64,000 nucleotides of DNA. It comes from Monoplex corrugatus. Lineage: Eukaryota > Mollusca > Gastropoda > Littorinimorpha > Ranellidae. This document shows positions 22,678 through 33,140 of the stretch, piece by piece. The translations under genes and the position numbers were made by a program. Under the pieces are notes generated by a model. It had not been told where the DNA came from and did no database searches. It saw nothing but the letters and a program-made list of their open reading frames with translations. The DNA is taken from positions 778,823 through 842,822 of the forward strand of contig JAPXFY010000012.1 of the NCBI GenBank assembly GCA_030674185.1, given 5' to 3'. Each line of letters opens with the position of its first letter. Within the stretch, counting starts at the first letter, position 1.

Positions 22678-22940
22678 TTCATTCAGTGATTTGTTATTAT
22701 GTTTGTGGACCTATGTTTATGCTGGATTGATGTATTGTGCACATCTTTAGAACTTTACAGTTTGTACTGCATTACTGTGTTGACGTGGCAACCCTCTCAC
22801 CTCCCTCCCCCTTGGAATTATTTTTGTAAGTGCAGCTTGCATTTTCTGATATGCACTGTTTGCATTACTTGAATAACATATAGTGGTAGTGGTAATACTG
22901 GTTGCGGTAATTTAGAAGCCATTTGAGGTTACATGAGCAC
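22365..22940. other. MRPS12 intron 1, TG microsatellite region
   Basis: Contains a long (TG)n tract with CAC interruptions at about 22540-22675. Otherwise unique intron sequence. Confidence 0.6.
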
Positions 22941-22949
22941 ATTTGCCAA

Positions 22950-23175
22950 CTTGCTGATGGCAATTGTTCTTTTGACAGAGCAGTGGACTTCAGGTCTGAT
23001 ATCTGGAGTTCAATCCCAGCCCAAAACATTGAAATGGGGCCTGTTCACTCCCCATCTTAATGTTTCCATCATTCTGGTGGTGTCAGCTGAGTGTTTCATA
23101 AGTCCCTCTTCCCTCCCTCCCCCTCCTGATTTTAAGACCTTGCCAGCGCATAAGGTTTTGCTCAGGCTCAGGAAG
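22950..23175 (+). mobile_element. SINE-like element with tRNA-type B box
   Basis: The head contains TTCTTTTGACAGAGCAGTGG and GAGTTCAATCCCAGCCC, the latter close to a Pol III B box (GGTTCRANTCC). The body, AAGACCTTGCCAGCGCATAA then GGTTTTGCTCAGG, is shared with the inverted copy at 23500-23825, which supports a dispersed family. Confidence 0.65.
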
Positions 23176-23499
23176 TCCGCCAGATGATTACTGGCAGATA
23201 TGGGTGGAGCACATATGGAATTGTTCGAGTGCGATGAATCCCATTTGAACTTGTGCAAGCACAAGGGGGACAACCATATCACTCTAACAGGGATAGTTCA
23301 GATCTGCCCACCCTGTACCAGTCTCCAGCTACAGGGTGTTCTGGCCTTGTGGAAAAAGTGTACATGTTTTTTTTTCCCCATTAGTTTGTTTATTCAGCAT
23401 TCATTATTTAGAACTATTCATAATAAACTTACAATATACTGATGTAGATGTTCTTTTCATATTCACACTGGACCAGCATTATGTGTGAGCCTGTTCAAC

Positions 23500-23825
23500 A
23501 TGTTTAATAAGAAATCCAGAGGGCAGTGATAGGTAAGTGGGTGATGTCAGGGTGGGGGAATGATGGCCAGTTTACTTGCCTTTGGTGCAGATATGGTGTG
23601 AATTTTATTTTGAAACAATTCTCATCCTGCACAAAACCCTGTGTGTTGACAAGGTCTTGAAATGGGGAAGTAGATGGTGGAGTGAGAAGGGACCTATGAA
23701 ACTGTAGACTGACAAACTGATAGAAACACAAAGATGGCCAGCAAACAGGTCAGTCTATGATATTGTGGGCTGGGATTGAACTCCAGATAACTAAGTCTTC
23801 AGCTCTATCAAAAGAACCACCCAGA
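23500..23825 (-). mobile_element. SINE-like element, inverted copy
   Basis: On the minus strand it reads GTGGTTCTTTTGATAGAGCT and then CTGGAGTTCAATCCCAGCCC. Further along it reads TCAAGACCTTGTCAACACAC and AGGGTTTTGTGCAGG, matching the copy at 22950-23175 in the same order. Confidence 0.65.
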
Positions 23826-24099
23826 CAAGGAGGAAAAAAAATGGTTGATATAGGAATTGAAGCAGGGACATCCTAGGGTGAGAGTTTTACTGGCTGTTGG
23901 GCATTTTTATAATGGCACGGTCATGTCAATTGTCATTGTTTACCAGTGGGGTGAGGATGCCGCTGTTTGTGTTCCTCGTGGATGAAGACGCCATCTGTCC
24001 TCATCCACCCTGTCTTGATGATCTCTATACAGCTGTCATTTGTCTTTGGACACAGTTGGTGTTTTTAACCACAGTTTGTAGTGTTGCTCTTTTTGTGGG

Positions 24100-24200
24100 T
24101 ATGTCCGTTTGGTGCAGAGGTAGACAACTCACCATCTGGTGTTACTCCACAAGTTTGCCTGGGTTTGAATCCGTCTTAAGTCAACTTTGTGCTTGTGCCC
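24100..24200 (+). mobile_element. tRNA-derived SINE head (A and B boxes)
   Basis: TGGTGCAGAGG at 24110-24120 fits the Pol III A box and GGTTTGAATCC at 24162-24172 fits the B box. They are about 50 bp apart, as in tRNA-derived SINEs. The body downstream is not resolved, and it is interrupted by the TTAA element at 24230. Confidence 0.55.
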
Positions 24201-24229
24201 TGATGTGGCTATGTGCAGTCAGCTAGGCT

Positions 24230-24962
24230 TTAACTCTTTGAAGACGTAATATAGTTGCCTTGCACAACCACTGTGGACGCGATCAACGGGACCTGCCACA
24301 ACCCTTGGAGACGCACGATTTTGGGGGGTTTTCAAAAAATTCTCAAAAATACAGATTTTACAGCACAAGAACATATTTTATATCAAAATAAAATTCAATT
24401 TACGCTCTTTGAGCTGAAGCTACATACAAGGACAATACATCTATTCTACTTACCTTCCTAGAAGGTGAAATGGGGTAGGGTTTTGGCTCTGGGAAAGAAG
24501 TTTTTGATTGACAGTAATCCAACACATAAAGTCAGTAAAACACCCATTCCTGACCAGGTAATCCAGAAATCCAGGTAATCCCAAGTCCTTGGTATGACCA
24601 GAAGATATAAAAGAACAAACACAGCTTTGTTTTCACACAGGTGAAGCAGCAAAGTGATTATGACGATCCTTTGAAGAAGAAGAAGAAGGCCTAAATGTCG
24701 CCATTTTGGTGCAAGGACGGTCACTCCGGTTGGTTTGGATTAAGGCAAAAACTGTAACCAATCGGGATAAAATCGATGCAAGGGAAGTAACAAACACTTC
24801 AGAAGATACCAAAGAGTGTTCCTATATGTGTAGTTAGTTCCCCTAGACCAGCGACCAGCTTGCATCTATTTTTAAAAACCGCAGCAGAATATCCGCTATC
24901 ACGTCTCTAATGGTTTGGCCAACTACAGCGGAATATCCGCTGTCACGTCTCCGAAGAGTTAA
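24230..24962. mobile_element. 733-bp TTAA-flanked inverted-repeat element
   Basis: The left end reads TTAACTCTTTGAAGACGT. The right end, reverse complemented, reads TTAACTCTTCGGAGACGTGA. The element therefore has TTAA on both sides and terminal repeats of about 18 bp with two mismatches. Near the right end, GCGGAATATCCGCTGTCACG and CAGAATATCCGCTATCACG are subterminal repeats. No transposase frame is present. TTAA targets are typical of the piggyBac superfamily. Confidence 0.7.
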
Positions 24963-25029
24963 AACATTAAGTCAAGTCTCTGATAATAGGTAGCTACCAT
25001 ATTTTTCATATTGTAATGTTTGGTTTAAT

Positions 25030-25187
25030 ATATATTAGGTTTTACAAAACAAAATTGAGGCAGCTGAAATGTGGTTTCCAAGAAGAATGTTAGAGTTCTA
25101 TAGACAGCAAAGAAAACAAGAAGTCTTGAAAGAAGCAAACACAAAAAGAACATAAATTAATGAAGAAGATCAGGAAAAGACAAGCAA
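25030..25187 (+). mobile_element. LINE coding fragment, 5' side of a DIRS insertion
   Basis: The plus strand reads KIEAAEMWFPRRMLEFYRQQ then KQEVLKEANTKRT, and after one frame change KIRKRQAM. This is the C-terminal region of a second LINE family. Its continuation is found at 27786-28085, on the far side of the DIRS-type element. Confidence 0.75.
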
Positions 25188-27655
25188 TGGGCGTCAGACC
25201 GTAGGTCCGCCCCGGGTTGTGTCATCGCAACTCGGCTACAGTTCTGTTGCGGTGACCACGAGCCCTCAACTCAGCTGCGGCTCTGTTGACTTTTTGTCAT
25301 TTTGCAGCCTTCACACTGCCCCTCACGGTAATCAACTCAGCTACGGTTCTGTCGATTCCGTACTCGCCCCCTCCATACAGCTCAACCCGGTTCAGCTGCT
25401 GCCATTTCAGCCCCAATGGCTGAAGGGCGACATGGGTATGGGTCTCCTTCGGGAGGCAGGAAGGCCAGCACTTGGGCAGAAAATGGCTCACCCCCTGGTT
25501 TGCCAGGCAGGACACCCCCTGCTTCGCCAGGCGGGCCAAGGGAGACAGCCCCCCTATTACGGGTGTCAGATCGTAGATCCACCCAGGTTGTCTCCCTTCC
25601 TCCTCCGCAGCCTGCTTGTGCCCCCGCTCCAACCTCTCTGTCCCATTCCGGACAGAGCACTTCGTCGCCTTGGCAAATGCCAAGCGACCCACTGCGGGCT
25701 GGCACATCTCTGTCCTATTCCGGACAGAATGCTTGGTCGTCTTGGCAAATGCCAACCAACCCCCAGCAGGCTGGCCCCTTGGGCACTGGGGATCCAGGGA
25801 CTCCATGGGCTCAGCCCATGACGCCTCCCATGGCACCGTACATGGCGCCATGGCAGCACTTCCCATCTATGGGATTTCCCCTGGCGTCATCCGCAGGGTA
25901 TACTTGGTGGCCCGGCTTTATGCCCAGTGCCCCATCCACGCAGGTGTCTGCCTTGCCTACCCCTCTGGACCCCCCGGGGTTGGATTCCTCCCCAGGGGTG
26001 CTCCCTGGGGCTTTTGACCCCGGTCCGTTTGGAGTTTGCCCACGCTCGGGCACTCCACGGTCCATCGCCTCCTCTGTAGGCAGTGCAGTGGCTCGCCTCG
26101 CACCTGCCTGGAGCCATGTCCACTGCACAAGAGGCCAAGGCTCCCTGCCCTGCCACAGCAGAGCTCACCTTGGTGCCCTTCCTCTTTCAGCCCCAGCCTC
26201 CTTTTTCCTAAAAGAGTCGGGCTTGATGGCTGACTCTGTGAGGAGGGCCCAAAGCAAGGTGAGGGGCACGAAGGCATAGGACATCCTTCCAGGCTCCATG
26301 CCTGACTTCCCTGGAGCTCTGGCTTACGGGAAATTCCTGAGGCCAGAGAAACTCCCTTTCCACAGAACGGTCTTTATGGCCCATGAGGCCATTCCAGAGT
26401 CGCCGCTCTCCTTCACACAGGAGGGCCTCCTCTTATGCAAGAGAGGTCTCGGGCCCAGCAGCGGCATATCTCCCTCTCGCAGCGCTGACTGGCAGACTGG
26501 GAGGAGACTGCCAGGAGGGGTCTGGAAGTGGATTCAGTGGTGGATTCCTTCTTGGGTGGTCTGGTGTCCGCTCTTCAGGACCCAGACTATGAACCCGTTT
26601 CTCTCCGTCAGTCCCTGTCTCTCCCGCAATGGTTGCTTCCATACAATCCATGGCGGAAAGGCCTCAAGTACTTGGCCGATGCCTTCGCCAGACTGCACCT
26701 CAATTCAGTCCTGGCGAGGCGAGATGCTGTACTCTTAGTCTTACCATCTTCGGTCACCCGCTCTTCATCTGCCAGAGCTTCCTTGAGCACTGTGCCACTT
26801 AGGTCTGGTTCCCTCTTTGAGACCCACGTGCAGGCCACTATCAAGAGTCGGGCCAAAATCAGGAGGGATCTCGCCCTTCACTCCGGTCCCGCTCGCCCCG
26901 TGGTGAAGCGCCCTGCTCCGGCAGCTCTCCCCCTTCCCAGGGGCCTCCACAGGAGACGTTTTTGCGCCTCCTTCAGCCCCAAAGGGGCTAGGGCAAGCAC
27001 CCCCCACAGGCGATCCTGTGGGAAGTCTGTCCCGACACACGGACACCTTCAGATGGAAACCCCTATGTCCATTCGTGATGCCTTGCACCTGGACGACTGG
27101 GGGATGTCCATCGATCTCAGAGATGCGTATTTCCATCTCCTTATTCACCCAAGGGACAGGACGTACCTCCGATTCGTTTGGAGGAACCGAATCTTCCAGT
27201 TCAGGGCTCTTCCCTTTGGGCTTCGCATCAGCCCTTGGTTATTCACAAAGGTGGGTCGGGAGCTGTGCACGCACGTTCAGGTCAGGGGTATCCTCCTCAA
27301 GGCCTATCTCAACGATTGGTGCCGGCTCCCGAGGGTCGCTTGGGTCCAATCATCAGTGACCAAATGGCACTCCCGGTCCTGGTTAGCCCAGGGAGTCCCT
27401 ATCACCCCCCCCCCCCCCCCCCCACTCCTCAGCAAGACTTGTTCACGGATGCGTCCTACTCCGGTTGGGGGCCCACGTGGGCCCGCTGACAGCAGCGGGT
27501 CAATGGTCACAAGATCTCCTTTCCTGTCACATCAACATACTTACCATGGCTCAGGCAGAGTCCCTCCCTTCCTCCCCGCCTTCCTGGTTCCTTCGATTTC
27601 ACAGTCAGGGTCTTGGTTTCCTTGAAAAGAGGACGACTGTGCACATGCACAAGTA
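25188..27655 (+). mobile_element. Degraded DIRS-type retrotransposon
   Basis: A GC-rich block stands out from its AT-rich surroundings. Its first half encodes proline-rich, gag-like sequence (open frame about 25416-26279). The second half (open frame 26528-27625) carries reverse transcriptase blocks typical of DIRS elements: SIDLRDAYFHLLIHP, FRALPFGLRISPWLFTKV and YLNDW. The last should be YLDDW, so one catalytic aspartate is replaced. An RNase H-like block, FTDASYSGWG, follows at 27442-27471. Between them, sequence is missing and a run of about 18 C stands at 27407-27424. GGGCGTCAGACCGTAGGTCC near 25190 recurs in altered form near 25559. No tyrosine recombinase was found. The copy is inactive. 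The exact right edge is uncertain. Confidence 0.8.
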
Positions 27656-27785
27656 GTCTCAGTTATTGTCCTTTCAGACTTTATTGTTTATGAGGCAGGA
27701 ATGGCAAATCGCTGTCGCTTATTGCATCAGTGAGCCACGGTAATTATGTTAGATTAAACGTAATTTTAGAAGGAAAATTTCCTTT

Positions 27786-28085
27786 TATGTGTTTTATGAG
27801 GCAATAGAAATCTGAGTACCTAGTCACAACAGGAAAGCCAGCATTAAAAGAGCATCAGGTAGACCCAGGGAGAAAATATTAGTTTTGGAGAGTGGAAGAG
27901 GACAGAAAGGGTAGGAGATGTACTTCCAGTGACAAAAGATATATTTGTCAGCGTGCCATACAAAGTCACGGCCTATATCCCGGGTGAAGGTCACAACCTT
28001 CAGGAACATAGCGTGGTCTTGGTACGAGGAGGTCGTGTTCCTGACCTTCCTGGGGTCAAACAACGCTATGAGGCAAGGCACATGA
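27786..28085 (+). mobile_element. LINE 3' end, downstream side of the DIRS insertion
   Basis: TATGAGGCAATAGAAATCTG, GTCACAACAGGAAAGCCAGC and AGGTAGACCCAGGGAGAA match the LINE at 59930-60215 in order, and the segment ends CTATGAGGCAAGGCAC followed by GATGATGATGATG. The MRPS12 fragment at 27963-28061 is embedded just before the tail. Confidence 0.8.
27963..28061 (+). pseudogene. MRPS12 exon fragment inside a LINE tail
   Basis: About 99 bases copy the middle of MRPS12 exon 2, from [18 protein letters not shown] to [14 protein letters not shown]. Over 96 aligned bases it differs from the exon at five positions, and all are synonymous (ACA/ACG, CAC/CAT, GTC/GTA, AGA/CGA, GTC/GTT). It has no splice signals at its edges: the left flank is CCATAC and the right flank is CAACGC. 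Both flanks match the 3' end of a LINE seen at 60160-60210. It lies in MRPS12 intron 1, about 0.5 kb upstream of the homologous part of exon 2. Confidence 0.85.
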
Positions 28086-28274
28086 TGATGATGATGTTTT
28101 ACTAGCGCTGCAAAGGGATTTCCCTATTCTTTCCTTTGGTCATAGATGGAACACAGCAGTGGACAGGTCTTTTACCATCAGGTTCTTACCAGACTGTAAA
28201 TGCAGTATTTTTATGAATACTGATGTAAGTTAAGCCATTACTTATAATATATATATTTGTAAATTTTTCTGCAG

Positions 28275-28686
28275 GAATGACAGCGGGCAGAAACCAGCTG
28301 ACCAAACCCAGTTTCTGGAGCAGCTGGGTGACCTCCCCTCTGACACGCGCCATGGCAACGCTGAACCAGATGCACCGTGCGGGGCCACCAAAACGCAAGC
28401 CGCGTAAGGCGGGACCCTGGACGGACGACCTCAGTTAAGAGGGCTTGTCTTGAAGACGCTCATCAAAAAACCGAAGAAGCCCAACTCTGCCAACAGGAAG
28501 TGCGTACGCATTCGTCTGAGCACGGGCAAAGAAGTCACAGCCTATATCCCGGGTGAAGGTCACAACCTTCAGGAACACAGCGTGGTCTTGGTCAGAGGAG
28601 GTCGTGTCCCTGACCTTCCTGGGGTCAAACTTAAATGTGTTCGTGGAAAGTATGACTTGGCCCATGTCAAGAAAGTCCCTAAGTAA
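28275..28686 (+). CDS. MRPS12: MRPS12 coding exon 2, with a -1 frameshift
   Basis: This exon encodes the conserved body of uS12m, which forms part of the decoding centre of the small mitoribosomal subunit. After acceptor TTCTGCAG it reads [13 protein letters not shown] and then [22 protein letters not shown], a hallmark uS12m start. From 28420 it reads [27 protein letters not shown], then [19 protein letters not shown] and [13 protein letters not shown] before the stop TAA. The KPKKPNSA loop, which contacts the mRNA-tRNA duplex, is intact. The two halves lie in different frames: a single base is missing around 28415-28419 in GGACCCTGGACGG, so the annotated frame would stop at 28442. A fourth C in the CCC run would restore the family's G-P-x-[ED]-G-R-P-Q-L. 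Given the strong conservation on both sides, a sequence error is more likely than a dead gene. Confidence 0.88.
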
Positions 28687-28693
28687 TGGTTTT

Positions 28694-28758
<65 letters not shown>

Positions 28759-28800
28759 ATGTGTGTGATGTGCTTTGGCACACACAGACTGCCATTGAAG

Positions 28801-28806
28801 AATAAA
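28801..28806 (+). terminator. Poly(A) signal of MRPS12
   Basis: A canonical AATAAA lies 115 bp after the MRPS12 stop codon, followed about 20 bp later by a T- and G-rich stretch. The 3' untranslated region in front of it contains a (TG)n run at about 28697-28757. Confidence 0.7.
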
Positions 28807-28947
28807 TGATCAAGCTGATGTTTTAACATGTTTTGTGTTTTGTTTTGATGAGTGAATGGTGGCGTTAGCATGTTGACATCTTTTGTATGTTGTGATGCAT
28901 GTGTGTACAGAACAGACAATGGCAGCAGTAACATTGATCAGAGTGGA

Positions 28948-29143
28948 ATCACATTGTAATATATAATTGTATATAATATGCTCTCTATAATTTTCCATTG
29001 TTTTTCTTCTTTTCCCCATTTATAGCCATGTGTGAGTGTGTGTGCGCGCGTGCGTATGTGTCTGTTCAGCGCTTAGATTTGATTTCTATCAAGATTTTGC
29101 GCAATATGAATATTGTAATTATTATCATTATTATTATTATTGA
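28948..29143 (+). mobile_element. L2/CR1-like LINE 3' untranslated region
   Basis: Matches the 3' ends at 842-1174 and 21809-22145: TAATATATAATTGTATA, CTCTCTATAATTTTCCATTG, CCCCATTTATAGCCATGTG, a shortened TG/CG tract, AGCGCTTAGATTTGATTTC, and a tail of ATTATTATC repeats. No coding part remains. Confidence 0.85.
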
Positions 29144-29202
29144 TCTCTATGGATGCACTGACAGTGTCGTGCATCATGTTGATGTCCAGGTGTCTGCAGT
29201 AC

Positions 29203-30495
29203 ATGGCACTACAGAATGGCTGTATTAATAATGACATTTATATGGCACCAAATCTTGATATATCAATGCCATGGCACTACAGAATGGCTGTATTAATAAT
29301 GACATTTATATGGCACCAAATCTTGATATATCAATGCCATGGCACTACAGAATGGCTGTATTAATAATGACATTTATATGGCACCAAATCTTGATATATC
29401 AATGCCATGGCACTACAGAATGGCTGTATTAATAATGACATTTATAATGGCACCAAATCTTGATATATCAATGCCATGGCACTACAGAATGGCTGTATTA
29501 ATAATGACATTTATATGGCACCAAATCTTGATATATCAATGCCATGGCACTACAGAATGGCTGTATTAATAATGACATTTATATGGCACCAAATCTTGAT
29601 ATATCAATGCCATGGCACTACAGAATGGCTGTATTAATAATGACATTTATATGGCACCAAATCTTGATATATCAATGCCATGGCACTACAGAATGGCTGT
29701 ATTAATAATGACATTTATATGGCACCAAATCTTGATATATCAATGCCATGGCACTACAGAATGGCTGTATTAATAATGACATTTATAATGGCACCAAATC
29801 TTGATATATCAATGCCATGGCACTACAGAATGGCTGTATTAATAATGACATTTATATGGCACCAAATCTTGATATATCAATGCCATGGCACTACAGAATG
29901 GCTGTATTAATAATGACATTTATATGGCACCAAATCTTGATATATCAATGCCATGGCACTACAGAATGGCTGTATTAATAATGACATTTATATGGCACCA
30001 AATCTTGATATATCAATGCCATGGCACTACAGAATGGCTGTATTAATAATGACATTTATATGGCACCAAATCTTGATATATCAATGCCATGGCACTACAG
30101 AATGGCTGTATTAATAATGACATTTATATGGCACCAAATCTTGATATATCAATGCCATGGCACTACAGAATGGCTGTACTAATAATGACATTTATAATGG
30201 CACCAAATCTTGATATATCAATGCCATGGCACTACAGAATGGCTGTATTAATAATGACATTTATATGGCACCAAATCTTGATATATCAATGCCATGGCAC
30301 TACAGAATGGCTGTATTAATAATGACATTTATATGGCACCAAATCTTGATATATCAATGCCATGGCACTACAGAATGGCTGTATTAATAATGACATTTAT
30401 ATGGCACCAAATCTTGATATATCAATGCCATGGCACTACAGAATGGCTGTACTAATAATGACATTTGTATGGCACCAAATCTTGATATATCAATG
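29203..30495. repeat. 68-bp tandem array, ~19 copies
   Basis: The unit joins CATGGCACTACAGAATGGCT, GTATTAATAATGACATTTAT, ATGGCACCAAATCTTGATAT and ATCAATGC. Copies are nearly identical; a few carry one extra A (TTTATAATGG). The part from AATAATGACATTTATATGG to TTGATATATCAA resembles an inverted retroelement tail. Confidence 0.96.
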
Positions 30496-30688
30496 AAATT
30501 AAAGTGCACATTCATCAAAACATTCACTCACAGTAACAAGGGTACGGTACACACACACAGAGCGGAAGGGATGTGGGACAAAAAGGTGGGGACATTGAGG
30601 GGGACATCACTGCTAGTCAAAAAGGTATGTCTTAAAGTTTGACTGGAAGACAAGAGTATGTAACTGTCAAATAGACTGTAGAGGCTGA

Positions 30689-30746
<58 letters not shown>

Positions 30747-30932
30747 GTGTGTGTGTGTTTGAAAATGACGATTCGTCCAGCAAGGTTGTGACACAAAGGC
30801 AGGGCAGCCAAAAAAATGAAAAGAATTTGTGATGATGACACAAACAGGTCAGACAGCTAAATGTCACACAGTATGACAGTGTATGTAAGTCTTCTGTCTT
30901 TGTTCATCCAGTTCCTGGATGTTCATAAGCAC
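30496..30932 (-). mobile_element. Inverted retroelement 3' end and TG microsatellite
   Basis: On the minus strand the segment reads GATGAATGTGCACTTTAATT and runs into TTGATATATCAAGATTTGGT, like the tail near 17517-17580. A (TG)n run fills 30691-30758. The remainder is unique, with no recognised exon. Confidence 0.5.
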
Positions 30933-31915
30933 CACACAACAGACAACGTTTATAAGCACCACACAACAGACACAACGTTTATAAGCATCACACAACAGAC
31001 ACCAACGTTTATAAGCATCACACAACAGACACCAACGTTTATAAGCATCCACAACAGACAGTAACATCACACAAAGTTTATAAGCATCACACAAAGACAC
31101 CAACGTTTTATAGCATCACACAACAGACACCAACGTTTATAAGCATCACACAACAGACACCAAATTTATAAGCACACACAACAACACCAACGTTTATAAG
31201 CATCACACAACAGACAACGTTTATAAGCATCACACAACAGACACCAAGTTTATAAGCATCACACAACAGACACCAACATTTATAAGCATCACACAACAGA
31301 CACCAACGTTTATAAGCATCACACAACAGACACCAAGTTTATAAGCATCACACAACAGACACCAACGTTTATAAGCATCACACAACAGACACCAACGTTT
31401 ATAAGCATCACACAACAGACACCAACGTTTATAAGCATCCACACAACAAGCACACACAACGTTTATAAGCATCACACAACAGACACCAACGTTTATAAGC
31501 ATCACACAACAGACACCAACGTTTATAAGCATCACAACAACGTTTATAAGCATCACACAACAGACGTTTTAAGCATCACACAAAGACACAAACGTTTATA
31601 AGCATCACAGAACAGATACCAACGTTTATAAGCATCACAACAACGTTTATAAGCATCACACAACAGACGTTTATAAGCATCACACAACAGACACCAACAT
31701 TTATAAGATCACAGAACAGATACCAACGTTTATAAGCATCACACAACAACGTTTAAAAACATCACACAACAGACACCAACTTTATAAGCACACACAACAA
31801 CGTTTAAAAACATCACACAACAGATCGTTTATAAGCACCACACAACAAACATCAACGTTTATAAGCACCACACAACAAACCAACGTTTATAAGCATCACA
31901 CAACAGACATCAATC
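30933..31915. repeat. 30-bp tandem array, ~33 copies, indel-rich
   Basis: The unit joins AACGTTTATAAGCATCACAC and AACAGACACC. Many units carry one- to six-base losses, so the register wanders. Confidence 0.95.
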
Positions 31916-32510
31916 AGGTACAAGCAACAAAGGAACATACCCACCTAACACACACACTGATTGGTAATACTAGTCACACACAAAACATACAACCAGCAGT
32001 CGCTGTCTCACACAACACAGAAAGCAGCAGACAAGGCCCAGTCATCCATTTCAACGTCAACTTTATTAGCAAAAAGTCCCAATACTAACAGAACTTCACA
32101 CCAAGATGGACAGAGCCCAACACAGGCCAATGCAGACAGCAATATGTTGCCACAGGTGACCTGTCGGACTTGGACCATAGGCACATGAATTGGTTCTATC
32201 ATTGAAGACTCACAACCACAGGCACCAGAGATGCTGACATGACACATTTCAACAGGCAGGAGGGAGAGGGAGGGAAGACTTGTGCCTCCACTTGTCTCCC
32301 ACCCCCTATATAAGTGATGAAAGATGGCTTCCTGTTGAAGCGAATGGAGATATTGTCCAAACCAGTGAACAACACAACAGTGTACATGGGTGGTGCTGGC
32401 ACATTCAACACTTGTGATGCTGTCAGCACAGCCTTTCATAATAAAATAATCTGCATGATGGCAGCTTGGTGACATATACATACTGTTACATGAAATATGT
32501 AATGCTGGCA
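31916..32510. other. Unique spacer, possible 3' UTR of an unseen minus-strand gene
   Basis: A long minus-strand frame (32682-32008) crosses this stretch, but it resembles no family, and part of it lies in a degraded TTAA palindrome at 32511. On the minus strand AATAAA occurs near 32052-32057. No splice-supported exon is seen. Confidence 0.35.
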
Positions 32511-32579
32511 TTTGTCCTTTCACGTCCTCACCCTCTCCAACAGCTCCCAGCAGGAAAGGTGAGGGAGTGAAGGGGACAA
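32511..32579. mobile_element. TTAA palindromic MITE, short form, degraded
   Basis: TGTCCTTTCACGTCCTCACC pairs imperfectly with AAAGGTGAGGGAGTGAAGGG around an altered centre (CAGCTCCCAGCAGGAAAGG). Confidence 0.55.
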
Positions 32580-32689
32580 AGTAAACCCCATAACTCAGTA
32601 AGACATGAGTGTGTAATGCAGCGGTCAGGACATTCCATATGTCGGTATGATACACTGAAGTTTTTACAACATGAAACAACATTCTGTGA

Positions 32690-32868
32690 TTAACCCTTTG
32701 ACTCCCGCACCCTCTCCCTCAACATTCTGCATTGTCAACCATGCTAGCAAAGCAAAAACTTAATCCTTTTGACTCCCTCACCCTGCTAGGAAGCTGGTGG
32801 ATAGGGTGAAAGTGTCAAAGGTCAAGTTTTTGCAGTCGGTGGACTGGGTACAGGAGTCAAAGGGTTAA
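32690..32868. mobile_element. TTAA palindromic MITE, long nested form
   Basis: Starts TTAACCCTTTGACTCCCGCA and ends GGAGTCAAAGGGTTAA. The centre is missing a few bases (CTGCTAGGAAGCTGGTGG). Confidence 0.85.
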
Positions 32869-32947
32869 TTAAAAGACAGGCACAATATGAGACATGAGTT
32901 GTGACACCAGCATGTAGGAGATGACCAGGGCGATCCGATACATTCAT

Positions 32948-33140
32948 TTAACCCTTTGACTCCTGCACACTGTCCACCAGCATCCTGCATTGTCAACCCA
33001 GCTAGCAAAGCAAAAACTTAACCCTCTGATTCCCCTCATCCTGTCCACCAGCTTGCTGCAGGAAGCTGGGTGGATAGGGTGAGGGAGTCAAAGAGTTGTT
33101 TTTGCAGTTGGTGGATAGGGTGCGGGAGTCAAAGGGTTAA
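32948..33140. mobile_element. TTAA palindromic MITE, long nested form
   Basis: 193 bp from TTAACCCTTTGACTCCTGCA to GGGAGTCAAAGGGTTAA. Flanked on both sides by related copies of a segment of about 60 bp (ATGAGTTGTGACAC...GATCCGATA...TTCATTTAA). Confidence 0.85.

Noticed and set aside
25616..26277. Overlapping minus-strand and alternative frames in the GC-rich block
   Set aside because: High GC leaves several frames open by chance. Only the plus-strand frames carry retroelement motifs.
30933..31915. Possible CRISPR array (30-bp repeats)
   Set aside because: The repeats are contiguous with no unique spacers, and the DNA is animal nuclear sequence. It is an ordinary tandem array. The same applies to the other arrays.
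32008..32682. 224-codon minus-strand frame in mostly unique sequence
   Set aside because: No recognisable family or domain. It runs through a degraded TTAA palindrome at 32511-32579 and ends near an AATAAA, so an untranslated or chance frame is more likely.
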